Of a stretch of 64,000 nt of DNA, positions 52,996 to 62,014 are shown in pieces. The position numbers and the translations under genes were made by a program. The number at the start of each line of letters is the position of its first letter. Positions within the stretch are counted from its first letter, which is position 1. A model generated the notes under the pieces. That model was given only the letters and a program-made list of their open reading frames with translations. It had not been told where the DNA came from and did not search any database. The stretch comes from an uncultured Olleya sp. Lineage in GTDB: Bacteria; Bacteroidota; Bacteroidia; Flavobacteriales; Flavobacteriaceae. Location: the NCBI GenBank assembly GCA_947503885.1, contig CANNFD010000007.1:142077-206076 (forward strand), in the 5' to 3' direction.

Positions 52996-53083
52996 GTCGC
53001 GTTAAGGATAGCAATGTAAATCCTTTTTTTTGCTGCCATATATGGCAAAAAAAAGATTGTAATGGATAGCCTGTTAAAACGCC
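52996..53083. repeat. About 88-base palindromic repeat between adaptor and pump genes
   Basis: Centre GCCATATATGGC (53035-53046) flanked by eight T (53024-53031) and eight A (53047-53054), then AATCC/GATT and GGATAGC motifs on both sides and GCGTTAA facing TTAAAACGC outside. The whole 111-base gap folds as one long imperfect hairpin. It resembles dispersed palindromic elements common in marine Flavobacteriia. Lying inside an operon, it may also tune expression of the pump. Confidence 0.7.
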
Positions 53084-53099
53084 CAAAAAATATAAAATA

Positions 53100-56000
53100 A
53101 TGAAAGAAGGAATCGCAGGTAAAATTGCCAAAGTCTTTATGCAATCCAAGTTAACAATACTGTTAATGATTGTATTTATGGTGGTTGGTGTGTACAGTTC
53201 GTATTTAATTCCGCGTGAGGAAGAACCACAAATTGATGTGCCAATGGCAGATATTTTTGTTGGATATCCTGGAGCAAGTCCTACGGAAGTGGAGTCGCGT
53301 GTGATTAAGCCATTAGAGCAATTAATTTCTAATATTAAAGGTGTGGAGTATGTGTATTCTACATCAATGAAGGAGCAAGGAATGGTCATCGTGCAGTTTT
53401 ATGTGGGCGAGGATATTGAGCGCTCGTTTGTAAAATTATACAACGAAATTAATAAGCACATGGACCAAATGCCGGCAGGTGTTACGTTTCCGTTAGTAAA
53501 AACGCGTGCGATTGACGATGTACCAATGTTAGGTTTAACCTTATGGAGTGAGAATTATGACGACTTCCAATTAAGCCAAATGGCGCAAGAGTTGGAGGCT
53601 GAAATTAAAAAGGTAAATGATGTTGCAATTACGCATAAAATTGGTGGTCGCGAGCGTCAATTACGTGTCGTTTTGGACAAAGATAAATTAGCTGCAAGCG
53701 GATTGGATTTCTTATCGGTTTCTGAAATGATTAAGGCAAATAACAGCCAATTAAGTGCTGGTAGTTTTGATAAAAATGACACTGAATTTTTAATTAATAC
53801 TGGAAAATTTTTAGCATCTGTAACAGATGTTGAAAACTTGGTAGTAGGAGTACAACAAAACCAACCAATTTATTTAAAGCAAATTGCTAAAATTATTGAT
53901 GGACCAGAAGTGCCTCAAAATTATGTGAGTTTAGGTTTTGGAAAAGGAAGTGTAAAATCGGCAGATTATAAATCGGAATATCCTGCAGTAACCATTTCTG
54001 TTGCCAAACGAAAAGGTGCAGATGCGATGAAAATTGCAGAAGTGATTATCGATAAAGTTGACCATTTACGTGCGACATTAATTCCGGATGATGTACATGT
54101 AGAAATCACCAGAAACTATGGTGAAACCGCTTCACAAAAGGTATCTGAACTATTATTACACCTTATAGGTTCTATTTTTGCGGTAACGCTTGTGGTTATG
54201 CTAGCAATGGGTTGGCGTGGTGGATTGGTGGTGTTTTTATCGGTTCCAATTACGTTTGCTTTAACCTTGTTGAGTTATTATTTAATGGATTACACGCTAA
54301 ACCGAATTACATTATTTGCTTTAGTATTTGTTACAGGAATTGTCGTCGATGACTCGATTATTATTGCCGAAAACATGCATAGGCATTTTAAGATGAAACG
54401 CTTGCCATTTAAACAAGCAGCCTTGTATGCTATAAACGAAGTTGGAAACCCAACTATTTTAGCAACATTTACTGTAATTGCTTCGGTTTTACCTATGGCT
54501 TTTGTTTCTGGATTAATGGGTCCATATATGGCACCAATGCCAATTGGAGCATCTATTGCAATGATATTATCTTTATTTGTAGCCTTAACGATTACACCTT
54601 ATTTAGGTTTAATATTCTTGAGAGAAAAGGATAAAAAAGGAGCAAAGAAGAAAGCAGAAAAACCTTTAGAAGAGACTTTTATTTATAGAGTTTATAACAA
54701 GTTTGAAAGACCTTTATTAGAAAGTAAAGCAAAACGCTATTTGTTTTTAGCAGGAACATTTGCGGTTTTAATGGGAACAATGGTCTTGTTTTTTACCAAC
54801 TCGGTTGCTGTAAAAATGTTGCCTTTTGATAATAAGAACGAATTTCAGGTTGTTATTGATATGCCAGAAGGCACAACCTTAGAGCGTACAGGAGTTGTAG
54901 CACAAGAAATTGCTCAATATTTATCCACACGACCAGAAGTAGTAAATTACCAAAACTATGTTGGTACTTCTGCACCAATTACTTTTAACGGATTGGTTCG
55001 TCATTACGATTTACGTGGAGGATCTAATATGGCTGATATTCAGGTGAATTTAATAGATAAAGGAGAGCGTAGTATTCAGAGTCATGGTATTGCAAAATTA
55101 TTACGTCCAGAGATTCAGAAAATTGCTTCAAAATATGGTGCTAATGTAAAATTAGTGGAAGTGCCACCAGGACCACCAGTTTTATCTACGATTGTAGCAG
55201 AAGTCTATGGACCAGATTATAATGAGCAGATTAAGATTGCCAATAGCGTTCAAAACATATTAAAAAACACAGATGATGTAGTTGATATTGATTGGATGGT
55301 TGAAGATGATCAAATCGAATATCAGTTTACTATTAATAAAGAAAAAGCAATGTTATATGGGGTTGCACCACAACAGATTGCTTACACTATGAATATGGCT
55401 TTATCTAACAGAGCTATTACTAACTTGTATGATGAAGATGCGGTTAGCCAAATAGGATTAATATTGGCTTTAGATGAAAAAGAAAAATCGACTATTACTG
55501 ATATTTCACAATTAAAAGTAAAATCAAAGCAAGGTAATATGGTGCCAATTGCAGATTTGGTAACTATTACTGAAACTACAGCTGCAAAAAGTATTTATCG
55601 TAAAAACCAAAAACGTGTGGTTTATGTAATGGCAGATATGGCTGGAGAATTAGAAAGTCCTGCGTATGCTATTTTAGGAATGGAAAAGAAGTTAAAAGAA
55701 ATTCCGTTACCAAAAGGTTATGAGTTAAACGAAATGTATTTAGGGCAACCAGATTATGAAGATAATTATACCGTAAAATGGGATGGAGAATGGCAAATTA
55801 CTTTAGAAGTATTTAGAGATTTAGGAATAGCCTTTTTAGGTGCAATCATTTTAATATACATCTTAATTGTAGGTTGGTTCCAAAATTTTAAAGCTCCAAT
55901 TGTTATGATGGTTGCAATTCCGTTATCCTTAATCGGGATTATTTTGGGGCACTGGATTATGGGAGCTTTCTTTACAGCAACTTCATTTATTGGAATGATT

Positions 56001-56294
56001 GCTCTAGCAGGAATTATGGTTAGGAACTCGGTTTTACTAATTGACTTTATCAATTTAAGAACAGCTGAAGGCGTGCCATTAAAACAAGCTTGTATTGAAG
56101 CTGGAGCTGTGAGAACAACCCCTATTTTATTAACTGCAGGTACGGTTGTTATTGGTGCATTTGTAATATTGTTTGATCCAATTTTTCAAGGATTAGCAAT
56201 TTCGTTAATGGGAGGAACAATAGTGTCTACAGTACTAACCTTATTGGTTGTACCATTGGTGTATTATATGATTGAAAAGAAGAATTATAAATAA
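53100..56294 (+). CDS. RND-family efflux pump (HAE1-like inner-membrane transporter)
   Basis: 1064 residues, normal for RND pumps. N-terminal helix (TILLMIVFMVVGVYSSYLI), first porter loop, TM2-6 with GIVVDDSIIIAENMHRHF (the paired Asp of TM4 used in proton relay), second porter loop and TM8-12. VDDS rather than the metal-pump pattern suggests hydrophobic or drug-like substrates, not copper. It forms a tripartite pump with the two upstream genes. Confidence 0.93.
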   Translation: MKEGIAGKIAKVFMQSKLTILLMIVFMVVGVYSSYLIPREEEPQIDVPMADIFVGYPGASPTEVESRVIKPLEQLISNIKGVEYVYSTSMKEQGMVIVQFYVGEDIERSFVKLYNEINKHMDQMPAGVTFPLVKTRAIDDVPMLGLTLWSENYDDFQLSQMAQELEAEIKKVNDVAITHKIGGRERQLRVVLDKDKLAASGLDFLSVSEMIKANNSQLSAGSFDKNDTEFLINTGKFLASVTDVENLVVGVQQNQPIYLKQIAKIIDGPEVPQNYVSLGFGKGSVKSADYKSEYPAVTISVAKRKGADAMKIAEVIIDKVDHLRATLIPDDVHVEITRNYGETASQKVSELLLHLIGSIFAVTLVVMLAMGWRGGLVVFLSVPITFALTLLSYYLMDYTLNRITLFALVFVTGIVVDDSIIIAENMHRHFKMKRLPFKQAALYAINEVGNPTILATFTVIASVLPMAFVSGLMGPYMAPMPIGASIAMILSLFVALTITPYLGLIFLREKDKKGAKKKAEKPLEETFIYRVYNKFERPLLESKAKRYLFLAGTFAVLMGTMVLFFTNSVAVKMLPFDNKNEFQVVIDMPEGTTLERTGVVAQEIAQYLSTRPEVVNYQNYVGTSAPITFNGLVRHYDLRGGSNMADIQVNLIDKGERSIQSHGIAKLLRPEIQKIASKYGANVKLVEVPPGPPVLSTIVAEVYGPDYNEQIKIANSVQNILKNTDDVVDIDWMVEDDQIEYQFTINKEKAMLYGVAPQQIAYTMNMALSNRAITNLYDEDAVSQIGLILALDEKEKSTITDISQLKVKSKQGNMVPIADLVTITETTAAKSIYRKNQKRVVYVMADMAGELESPAYAILGMEKKLKEIPLPKGYELNEMYLGQPDYEDNYTVKWDGEWQITLEVFRDLGIAFLGAIILIYILIVGWFQNFKAPIVMMVAIPLSLIGIILGHWIMGAFFTATSFIGMIALAGIMVRNSVLLIDFINLRTAEGVPLKQACIEAGAVRTTPILLTAGTVVIGAFVILFDPIFQGLAISLMGGTIVSTVLTLLVVPLVYYMIEKKNYK

Positions 56295-56309
56295 TTAAAA
56301 ATAATAAAA

Positions 56310-56519
56310 ATGTTAAATACGTATTTTAGAATAATAGTTGGTACAATGGTACTATTAAGTGTAGTGCTAACACATTACGTACATGAAAATTGGTTATGGT
56401 TTACCGTATTTATTGGAGTAAACTTAATACAATCTGCTTTTACAAAATGGTGCTTGTTAGAAACTATTTTAATGAAACTTGGCTTGAAGAAAGAAGGTGG
56501 TAGCTGTTCTATTAATTAA
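56310..56519 (+). CDS. DUF2892 (YgaP-like) small membrane protein
   Basis: 69 residues, two membrane helices (YFRIIVGTMVLLSVVLTHYV; WLWFTVFIGVNLIQSAFTKW) and the family's TKWCLLETILMKLGLK block with a Cys. In YgaP this domain anchors a rhodanese; here it stands alone, 15 bases after the RND gene. Its company with GTAAC-controlled sulfur genes is notable. Confidence 0.88.
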   Translation: MLNTYFRIIVGTMVLLSVVLTHYVHENWLWFTVFIGVNLIQSAFTKWCLLETILMKLGLKKEGGSCSIN

Positions 56520-56629
56520 ATTATTTGAAATAGTTGTAACATTTTAGTTTGATTTGCGTCTTGTTAGTATAAGTCAGTAATATGATTTTTTCATTAATTA
56601 TCAAATAAATCAAAAATCAAAAAATCAAA

Positions 56630-56968
56630 ATGAAACAAGATAAACAACTTTTAGTATTAACGCATTTAAGTCAATTAGTCTCATTAGTAATTGGATGTGG
56701 AAGTTTAATTTTTCCATTAATTATATGGTTAACACAAAAAAATAAGGTTTACCAAATGGATGAACATGGTAAAATGATAGTTAACTTTCAATTAAGTTTA
56801 GTAGTGTTATACATAGTTTGTGTTCCTTTAATTTTATTATTTGGATTAGGACTTTTAGGATGGTTTGTACTAGGGATAGTTTCAATTATTTATCCAGTGA
56901 TTAACGCTGTTAAAGTTAGTAATGGCGAAAACCCAGAATACCCTTTATCTTTTAATTTTATTAGTTAG
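56630..56968 (+). CDS. DUF4870-family membrane protein
   Basis: 112 residues with about three membrane helices and the DUF4870 pattern: HLSQLVSLVIGCGSLIFPLI, a KMIVNFQLS segment and a C-terminal PVINAVKVSNGE. Function unknown; widespread. It is a single-gene unit between the RND operon and a terminator. The preceding gap contains several AATCAAA repeats directly before the ATG. Confidence 0.88.
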   Translation: MKQDKQLLVLTHLSQLVSLVIGCGSLIFPLIIWLTQKNKVYQMDEHGKMIVNFQLSLVVLYIVCVPLILLFGLGLLGWFVLGIVSIIYPVINAVKVSNGENPEYPLSFNFIS

Positions 56969-56985
56969 TTAATTAGTTAGATAAA

Positions 56986-57018
56986 GAAAAACGCAACCTG
57001 AAAAGGTTGCGTTTTTTA
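56986..57018. terminator. Bidirectional terminator
   Basis: Stem AAAAACGCAACCT and AGGTTGCGTTTTT (57004-57016) with GAAA loop, T run on + and A run before it, between DUF4870 (+) and the lipoprotein gene (-). Confidence 0.93.
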
Positions 57019-57031
57019 GTTTGAATATGTT

Positions 57032-57394
57032 TTAGAATTTAATGAATTCTAATTCGGAAAAATCAGCTAGAATTAAATTTCCGTTGTTATTAAACTCTAC
57101 ACTTGTAAAGTATTGTGTACCATCATCAAGAGTGATGTTTAATATCCCTTTGTTAATAGACCAGCTAAATGGATTAGCACTAGATATTATACCATTATTA
57201 GCAGACACAACATTTATAATTTTTCCAAAATTATTATTTTCAAAATGAATTTGATATTCTATTGTTTCTGTAAAATCAGCTCTTAGCCAATCACCAATAA
57301 TTGGGTTTTTGTCAATTATAATATCATCGTCGTTGTTACAAGAATATTGGACTAAGCCTATTATTAAAAAGATAATTTTGATTTTACGTTTCAT
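57032..57394 (-). CDS. Small lipoprotein (lipocalin-like or DUF5004-type), unknown function
   Basis: 120 residues with lipobox VQYSC (C19) followed by NNDDD, common in Bacteroidetes lipoproteins. The mature part reads IIGDWLRADFTETIEYQIHFE and continues as beta strands, like lipocalin-like domains that begin with a GxW motif. Specific role unknown. It appears to be transcribed alone. Confidence 0.8.
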   Translation of the reverse strand: MKRKIKIIFLIIGLVQYSCNNDDDIIIDKNPIIGDWLRADFTETIEYQIHFENNNFGKIINVVSANNGIISSANPFSWSINKGILNITLDDGTQYFTSVEFNNNGNLILADFSELEFIKF

Positions 57395-57513
57395 ACTATG
57401 GATTAATTTTTTTTTTAACCTTATAATTAAAAATGAGGGGAATAAATAAGGTCAGTAATAAAAGTTAAAAGTATAAAAATTACTTAATATAATTTAGATA
57501 ATTTATAAAACAA

Positions 57514-57540
57514 AAAAGCAACCCGTTAGGGTTGCTTTTA
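57514..57540 (-). terminator. Terminator of dnaN
   Basis: Perfect 11-base arms AAAAGCAACCC (57514-57524) and its complement (57529-57539), GTTA loop, with a T run on the minus strand. Confidence 0.92.
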
Positions 57541-57560
57541 GTTATTATTTATTGTTTCAA

Positions 57561-58679
57561 TTAGCTGTTTAGCATAACCGGCATTACTAACATAGTTACA
57601 TGTTCTCCTACTTCTAAATCATCAATAGGAGTAAGGATTCCTGCTCTGTTAGGCATACTTAATTCTAATTGCACTTCGTTAGATCCTAAGTTGTTTAACA
57701 TTTCTGTTAAAAAACGAGAGTTAAAACCAATTTGCATATCGTCTCCTTGATAATCACAAGTCAAACGCTCTTCTGCTTTATTTGAGTAATCGATATCTTC
57801 TGCAGAGATGTTTAATTCTGCTCCAGCAATTTTTAATCTAATTTGGTGTGTCGTTTTGTTAGAGAAAATACTAACACGACGTACAGAATTTAAAAACTGT
57901 GTTCTGTCAATTGTTAATTTATTTGGATTCTCTTTAGGGATTACCGCTTCGTAGTTTGGATATTTACCATCAATTAAACGACAAATTAAAATGGTGTTTT
58001 CAAAAGTAAACTTAGCATTAGAGTCGTTATACTCGATTGTAATTTCTTCGTCACTAGCTCCTAAGATTCCCTTTAATAAATTTAAAGGTTTTTTAGGCAT
58101 AATAAACTCGGCTACTTGAGATGCTTTTACATCCTCTCTAGTATATTTTACTAATTTGTGAGCATCTGTTGCAACAAAGGTTAAACCTTCAGTTGAAAAC
58201 TGAAAAAACACACCACTCATCACAGGTCTTAAATCGTCATTTCCTGCAGCAAAAATAGTTTTGTTGATAGCTGTTGCTAAAATATGACCAGGCATTTTAG
58301 TACTGCTTGGGTCTTCAAGGCTTATTGCTTTAGGAAACTCGTTTCCGTCTGCATAAGCTAATGCGTATTTACCATGGTTTGAGCTAATTTCAACCGTGTT
58401 ATTTTCTTCAATAACAAAAGTTAATGGTTGCTCAGGGAAAGTTTTTAAAGTATCTAAAAGTAAACGTGCAGGTATAGCTACGCTACCTTCGTTATCACTA
58501 TCTACATCTAACACTGCAGACATAGTTGTTTCTAAATCACTTGCTGATACCGTTAGTTTAGATTCATTTAATTCGAATAAAAAATTATCTAAAATCGGTA
58601 ACGTGTTTGAGCTGTTAATAACACCTCCTAAAACCTGTAATTGTTTTAGTAAGTATGTACTTGATACAATAAACTTCAT
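57561..58679 (-). CDS. dnaN: DNA polymerase III beta clamp
   Basis: 372 residues, the normal length for the sliding clamp that holds replicative polymerase on DNA. Start MKFIVSSTYLLKQLQVLGGV, three repeated clamp domains, and the C-terminal hydrophobic-pocket end PVMLNS. No dnaA or origin motif was seen nearby. It ends in its own terminator. Confidence 0.96.
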   Translation of the reverse strand: MKFIVSSTYLLKQLQVLGGVINSSNTLPILDNFLFELNESKLTVSASDLETTMSAVLDVDSDNEGSVAIPARLLLDTLKTFPEQPLTFVIEENNTVEISSNHGKYALAYADGNEFPKAISLEDPSSTKMPGHILATAINKTIFAAGNDDLRPVMSGVFFQFSTEGLTFVATDAHKLVKYTREDVKASQVAEFIMPKKPLNLLKGILGASDEEITIEYNDSNAKFTFENTILICRLIDGKYPNYEAVIPKENPNKLTIDRTQFLNSVRRVSIFSNKTTHQIRLKIAGAELNISAEDIDYSNKAEERLTCDYQGDDMQIGFNSRFLTEMLNNLGSNEVQLELSMPNRAGILTPIDDLEVGEHVTMLVMPVMLNS

Positions 58680-58717
58680 CTATATATGGAAATTAATAAT
58701 ATTAATAATTGGTCTTA

Positions 58718-58753
58718 CAAATATATTGTTAATGTGTTAAAATAAGAAACAAA
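58718..58753 (-). promoter_or_regulatory. dnaN promoter
   Basis: TATATTTG (complement of 58718-58725) matches TAnnTTTG; TTTG (complement of 58750-58753) lies 24 bases further upstream as a possible -33 element. No Crp/Fnr-type palindrome is present. Confidence 0.65.
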
Positions 58754-58764
58754 CTTATTAACAC

Positions 58765-60444
58765 TTACTTGGCATATTTTTTCTTACGGAAGTAGTTAAA
58801 CACAAATCCAAAAACACCTAACAAAACCAATGGTAATAAGATGTTTAAGAGTTGCCATTTAGTTTTTTCTTCAGTTATTTTTTCTGGATTTAAAAATGCA
58901 ACTGCTATTTGTTTTGATCTAATGTTTATAAGTCCTGTATCATCCAACAAGTAATTAGCAACATTTACTAAAAATTCTTTGTTCCCAAAGGTTTGTCCTG
59001 TGTATTTATCAAAACCTAGCTCTTCAACACCGTTTCTACCTACTTCATTTTTAATAACATCGCCATCAGATATTACAACCATTTTTGTTGGAACACTTTT
59101 GTCTTTTACGTTTTTAATATCCACAGGTTTTATACGGTTATTGTATGCAGACGTAAAGGTGCCTTCTAACAATACAGCTAAGGTTTGCGGGCCTTTATTA
59201 AAAGCTTTAGGGTCTAATTGGTCATTAACCATATCTAGGCTAATTTCTCTTGGAGTACCTTCTAGCTTACTTAATGGTGCGCTTTGTAGCAGGATAGTTT
59301 TTTTAGTGGTGCTTTTTAAAGTATCCATTGGATTAGCAAAATCAAACTTTAAAAAGTTAAGGTTATTTACAATTGGGTGAGCTGAGTTTCCTTGTGCTAA
59401 AGGAGAGTAGGTCCAAGGGTAGCTTTGAAACTGGCTATTACTACCTTCTCCAGAAGCTAAAGTAATTGGAGCCGAGTACATCGAGCTTATAATTACCGGA
59501 TTAATACGGACACCATATTTAAAGAAAAAATCGGTTAGATTTAAATCCATAGGCATAGCAATGTTTTTACCAGAATCGTTATACAAACTATCCTTATCCA
59601 TAGCTACTTGTTCTAGTAACCATAGGCTTTTACCGCCATTCATTGTGTATTGGTCTAAAACAAATTTTTCTTTTTCTGTAAAAGGTTTAGTCGGTTTAGC
59701 CGATATAATTAAGTCGTAATTCTGAAGTTTTTGCAAAGTACTTTCAGCATAATTGGAGACACTATCTAAAGTAAAAGGGGCTATAAAATAGTAGTCTCTA
59801 ATGGTTTTAATATAATCTGCTATGTATTTATTTTCTAGCTGCCCATTACCTTTTAAAACTGCAATTTTACGTCGTTTTGGGTTAACCAATTTGCTTAATC
59901 CATCTGCAAAAGCATATTCTAATTGTTGTACAGAATTGGTTACTAATTGTTGTTGTGTCGCTCCAATCGTGTTTTTTACTAACGGAATTTTAACCGTAGT
60001 TTCATTATAGCTTGCTAAAGCCCATGGAAATATTACTGCTTGACTAGATTTTCCGTTTTCTTGAACATTTAATTGCATAGGTGTTAATCCACGTGCATTT
60101 AATTGCTGGATGTTTTGGTCTCTAGTTGCTTCGTCTTCAATAGGATTAATAAAATTGAAACTAATATTGTTATTATATGCCGAAAACTCTTCAAGTAATT
60201 GTCTAGTTTCTGTCTGTAACTTTCTAAATTCCGAAGGAAATCCTTCGCCTTCTAAAAATACATCGATTACTATTGGCAAGTCTGCTTTATCTAATATCGC
60301 TAAAGCGGAAGTGTTAAGCGTATAACGTTGATCTGTTGTTAAGTCAAAACGTTTGTAAAAAGTGTTAGCTAGTAAGTTAATTACAATTAACCCAATAACT
60401 AAAAGTGCGATATGTTTGATAGATTTATTCAAAGTTTTTCTCAA
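58765..60444 (-). CDS. gldG: Gliding motility ABC component GldG
   Basis: 559 residues. One N-terminal helix (about 8-27), then a long periplasmic GldG/ABC_transp_aux domain (FYKRFDLTTDQRYTLN near the start, FINPIED, a DLIISAKPTKPFTEKEKFVLDQY segment) and a C-terminal helix (WQLLNILLPLVLLGVFGFVF). Acts with GldF and GldA in gliding of Flavobacteria. Its start overlaps the preceding 161-residue gene by 20 bases. Confidence 0.95.
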   Translation of the reverse strand: MRKTLNKSIKHIALLVIGLIVINLLANTFYKRFDLTTDQRYTLNTSALAILDKADLPIVIDVFLEGEGFPSEFRKLQTETRQLLEEFSAYNNNISFNFINPIEDEATRDQNIQQLNARGLTPMQLNVQENGKSSQAVIFPWALASYNETTVKIPLVKNTIGATQQQLVTNSVQQLEYAFADGLSKLVNPKRRKIAVLKGNGQLENKYIADYIKTIRDYYFIAPFTLDSVSNYAESTLQKLQNYDLIISAKPTKPFTEKEKFVLDQYTMNGGKSLWLLEQVAMDKDSLYNDSGKNIAMPMDLNLTDFFFKYGVRINPVIISSMYSAPITLASGEGSNSQFQSYPWTYSPLAQGNSAHPIVNNLNFLKFDFANPMDTLKSTTKKTILLQSAPLSKLEGTPREISLDMVNDQLDPKAFNKGPQTLAVLLEGTFTSAYNNRIKPVDIKNVKDKSVPTKMVVISDGDVIKNEVGRNGVEELGFDKYTGQTFGNKEFLVNVANYLLDDTGLINIRSKQIAVAFLNPEKITEEKTKWQLLNILLPLVLLGVFGFVFNYFRKKKYAK

Positions 60445-60910
60445 GTTTATAGGTTTTTACAGCGACTATTGTATCATTCTTAAACTGAAACTCGATACAT
60501 TCCTGTTGGTCATTAAATGCACCTGGTTTAAAGCCCATATTATAATTCCATTGGTCTTTAGTGTTAGATTTAGTAGCGTCGTCCCAGCCTAACCACTCCG
60601 GTGCACCAAACTCAGACTTTATTTCAGATTTTGTTTTTCCAATTAACTGATTGTTGTTATTTAATTGATCCATCATTTCAAATCTTAGTTCTGGATACTC
60701 AGCCCAATTATCAGCATTAAAATACTTTTGATGATGAAAGCTAGAAAAGATATTTAATAATGGGTAAAATAAATAAAAATAAAGTAGAGGGGTAGCTACT
60801 AGAGTAATTAATAGACTTATCCATTTATTATTACCGATGGTTTTTATAAACAACCAAGCAATAATAAAAACAACTATAAGCGATATAATTAATATAGGGG
60901 TAATGACCAT
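60425..60910 (-). CDS. Unknown membrane protein inserted between gldF and gldG
   Basis: 161 residues: two N-terminal membrane helices (IIVVF and LLYFYLFYP regions within 1-55), then a soluble domain with IGKTKSEIKSEFGAPEW (SmpA/BamE-like KxxVxxxxGxP pattern) and a final strand IEFQFKNDTIVAVKTYKL. The KTKSEIKSEFGAPE block resembles the helix-turn of BamE-type folds. One base separates it from gldF, and it overlaps gldG by 20 bases, so it is firmly in the operon. Confidence 0.8.
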   Translation of the reverse strand: MVITPILIISLIVVFIIAWLFIKTIGNNKWISLLITLVATPLLYFYLFYPLLNIFSSFHHQKYFNADNWAEYPELRFEMMDQLNNNNQLIGKTKSEIKSEFGAPEWLGWDDATKSNTKDQWNYNMGFKPGAFNDQQECIEFQFKNDTIVAVKTYKLEKNFE

Positions 60911-60911
60911 G

Positions 60912-61625
60912 TTATTGTTTTTTAATATTAAACTTGGTTAATACTATAAAAAGCACAGTTACACTTAAAAAATAGATAATATCTCTGGTATCTAAAACAC
61001 CACGACTCATACTTTTATAATGTGCATTCATCCCTAATTGCTCAACAAGATTACTAGATGTAATATCTGCAACGCCTTCAAAACCTATATAAAAAAACAA
61101 GCATAAAAAAACAGCAACTATAAAGGCTACGATTTGGTTGTCTGAAATTGTGGAAGAGTAGACACCAATTGCAGTGTATGCAGCTACTAAAAATAGCAAT
61201 CCAAAATAGGAGCCAAGTGTACTTCCAAAGTCTAAATTTCCAGTTGGGTTACCTAATTGGTACACTGTGTATACATATAGTAATGTAGGTAGTAAAGCAA
61301 TTAAAATTAACACAAATGCACCAAAATATTTACCTAAAACTAGTTGTAGTTTGCTAATTGGTTTTGTTAATAGTAACTCTAAAGTACCTTGTTTTTTCTC
61401 GTCACTAAAACTACGCATGGTGACAGCTGGTATTAAAAATATTAATATCCAAGGGGCTAATAAAAAAAACGTTGATAAGTCAGCAAACCCATTATCTAAG
61501 ATGTTAAACTCGCCTTTAAAGACCCATAAAAATAGACCGTTTAATAATAAAAATATAGCAATGACTAAATAGCCTATTGGCGAAGCAAAAAATGAGTTAA
61601 TTTCTTTTTTAAGTATGGCTAGCAT
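60912..61625 (-). CDS. gldF: Gliding motility ABC permease GldF
   Basis: 237 residues, about six membrane helices, ABC-2-type permease of the GldF family. N-terminus ILKKEINSFFASPIGYLVIA and the motif FSDEKKQGTLELLLTKP are typical. It is the first gene of the gldF-(161 aa)-gldG unit. Confidence 0.95.
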   Translation of the reverse strand: MLAILKKEINSFFASPIGYLVIAIFLLLNGLFLWVFKGEFNILDNGFADLSTFFLLAPWILIFLIPAVTMRSFSDEKKQGTLELLLTKPISKLQLVLGKYFGAFVLILIALLPTLLYVYTVYQLGNPTGNLDFGSTLGSYFGLLFLVAAYTAIGVYSSTISDNQIVAFIVAVFLCLFFYIGFEGVADITSSNLVEQLGMNAHYKSMSRGVLDTRDIIYFLSVTVLFIVLTKFNIKKQ

Positions 61626-61674
61626 GCTTTGATTATTTGATTTTTGTTGATGTATTTACTTAATATTATGCTTA

Positions 61675-61971
61675 TTATTTAAGTGAAGCTAATTTATCCA
61701 CACTCCAAGCTTCAGGTTTAGCATTAAACAAAGGTTTAGTTTTTGCCCAAACTCCTTTAAAAAGCTCAGAGTTTCGGTAGTTTTCTAAATCACTTTCGTT
61801 GTCCCAATAACTATACGTAAAAAAGACATTACTATTGTGTTTGTCTTGATATAGTTCTAATAGCTGGTTGCCTTCAAAGTTTCTTATTTTAAATTTTACT
61901 AATTCAAAATTAGCTAAAAAGGTGGCTACGTTTTCTTCAGCAAAACTTAATTTTACAATTCTTACAAACAT
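61675..61971 (-). CDS. Antibiotic biosynthesis monooxygenase (ABM)-domain protein
   Basis: 98 residues with the ABM ferredoxin-like fold: MFVRIVKLSF, FLANFELVK, FTYSYWDNESDLENYRNSELF. Such stand-alone proteins are common in Bacteroidetes; some bind haem or quinol-like compounds. Function unknown. Confidence 0.9.
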   Translation of the reverse strand: MFVRIVKLSFAEENVATFLANFELVKFKIRNFEGNQLLELYQDKHNSNVFFTYSYWDNESDLENYRNSELFKGVWAKTKPLFNAKPEAWSVDKLASLK

Positions 61972-61988
61972 TAAATTGGTCTTTATGG

Positions 61989-62003
61989 TTTTCCGCGTAA
62001 GCG
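61989..62003 (-). repeat. Second copy of the CGCTT(T/A)CGCGGAAAA motif
   Basis: On the minus strand CGCTTACGCGGAAAA, one mismatch from 24300-24314, in the 43-base gap between the SAM hydrolase-family and ABM genes. Confidence 0.5.
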
Positions 62004-62014
62004 ATAATCTAATT

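Noticed and set aside
57561..58753. Replication origin near dnaN
   Set aside because: No dnaA gene and no cluster of DnaA boxes was seen; in Bacteroidetes dnaN is often away from the origin.
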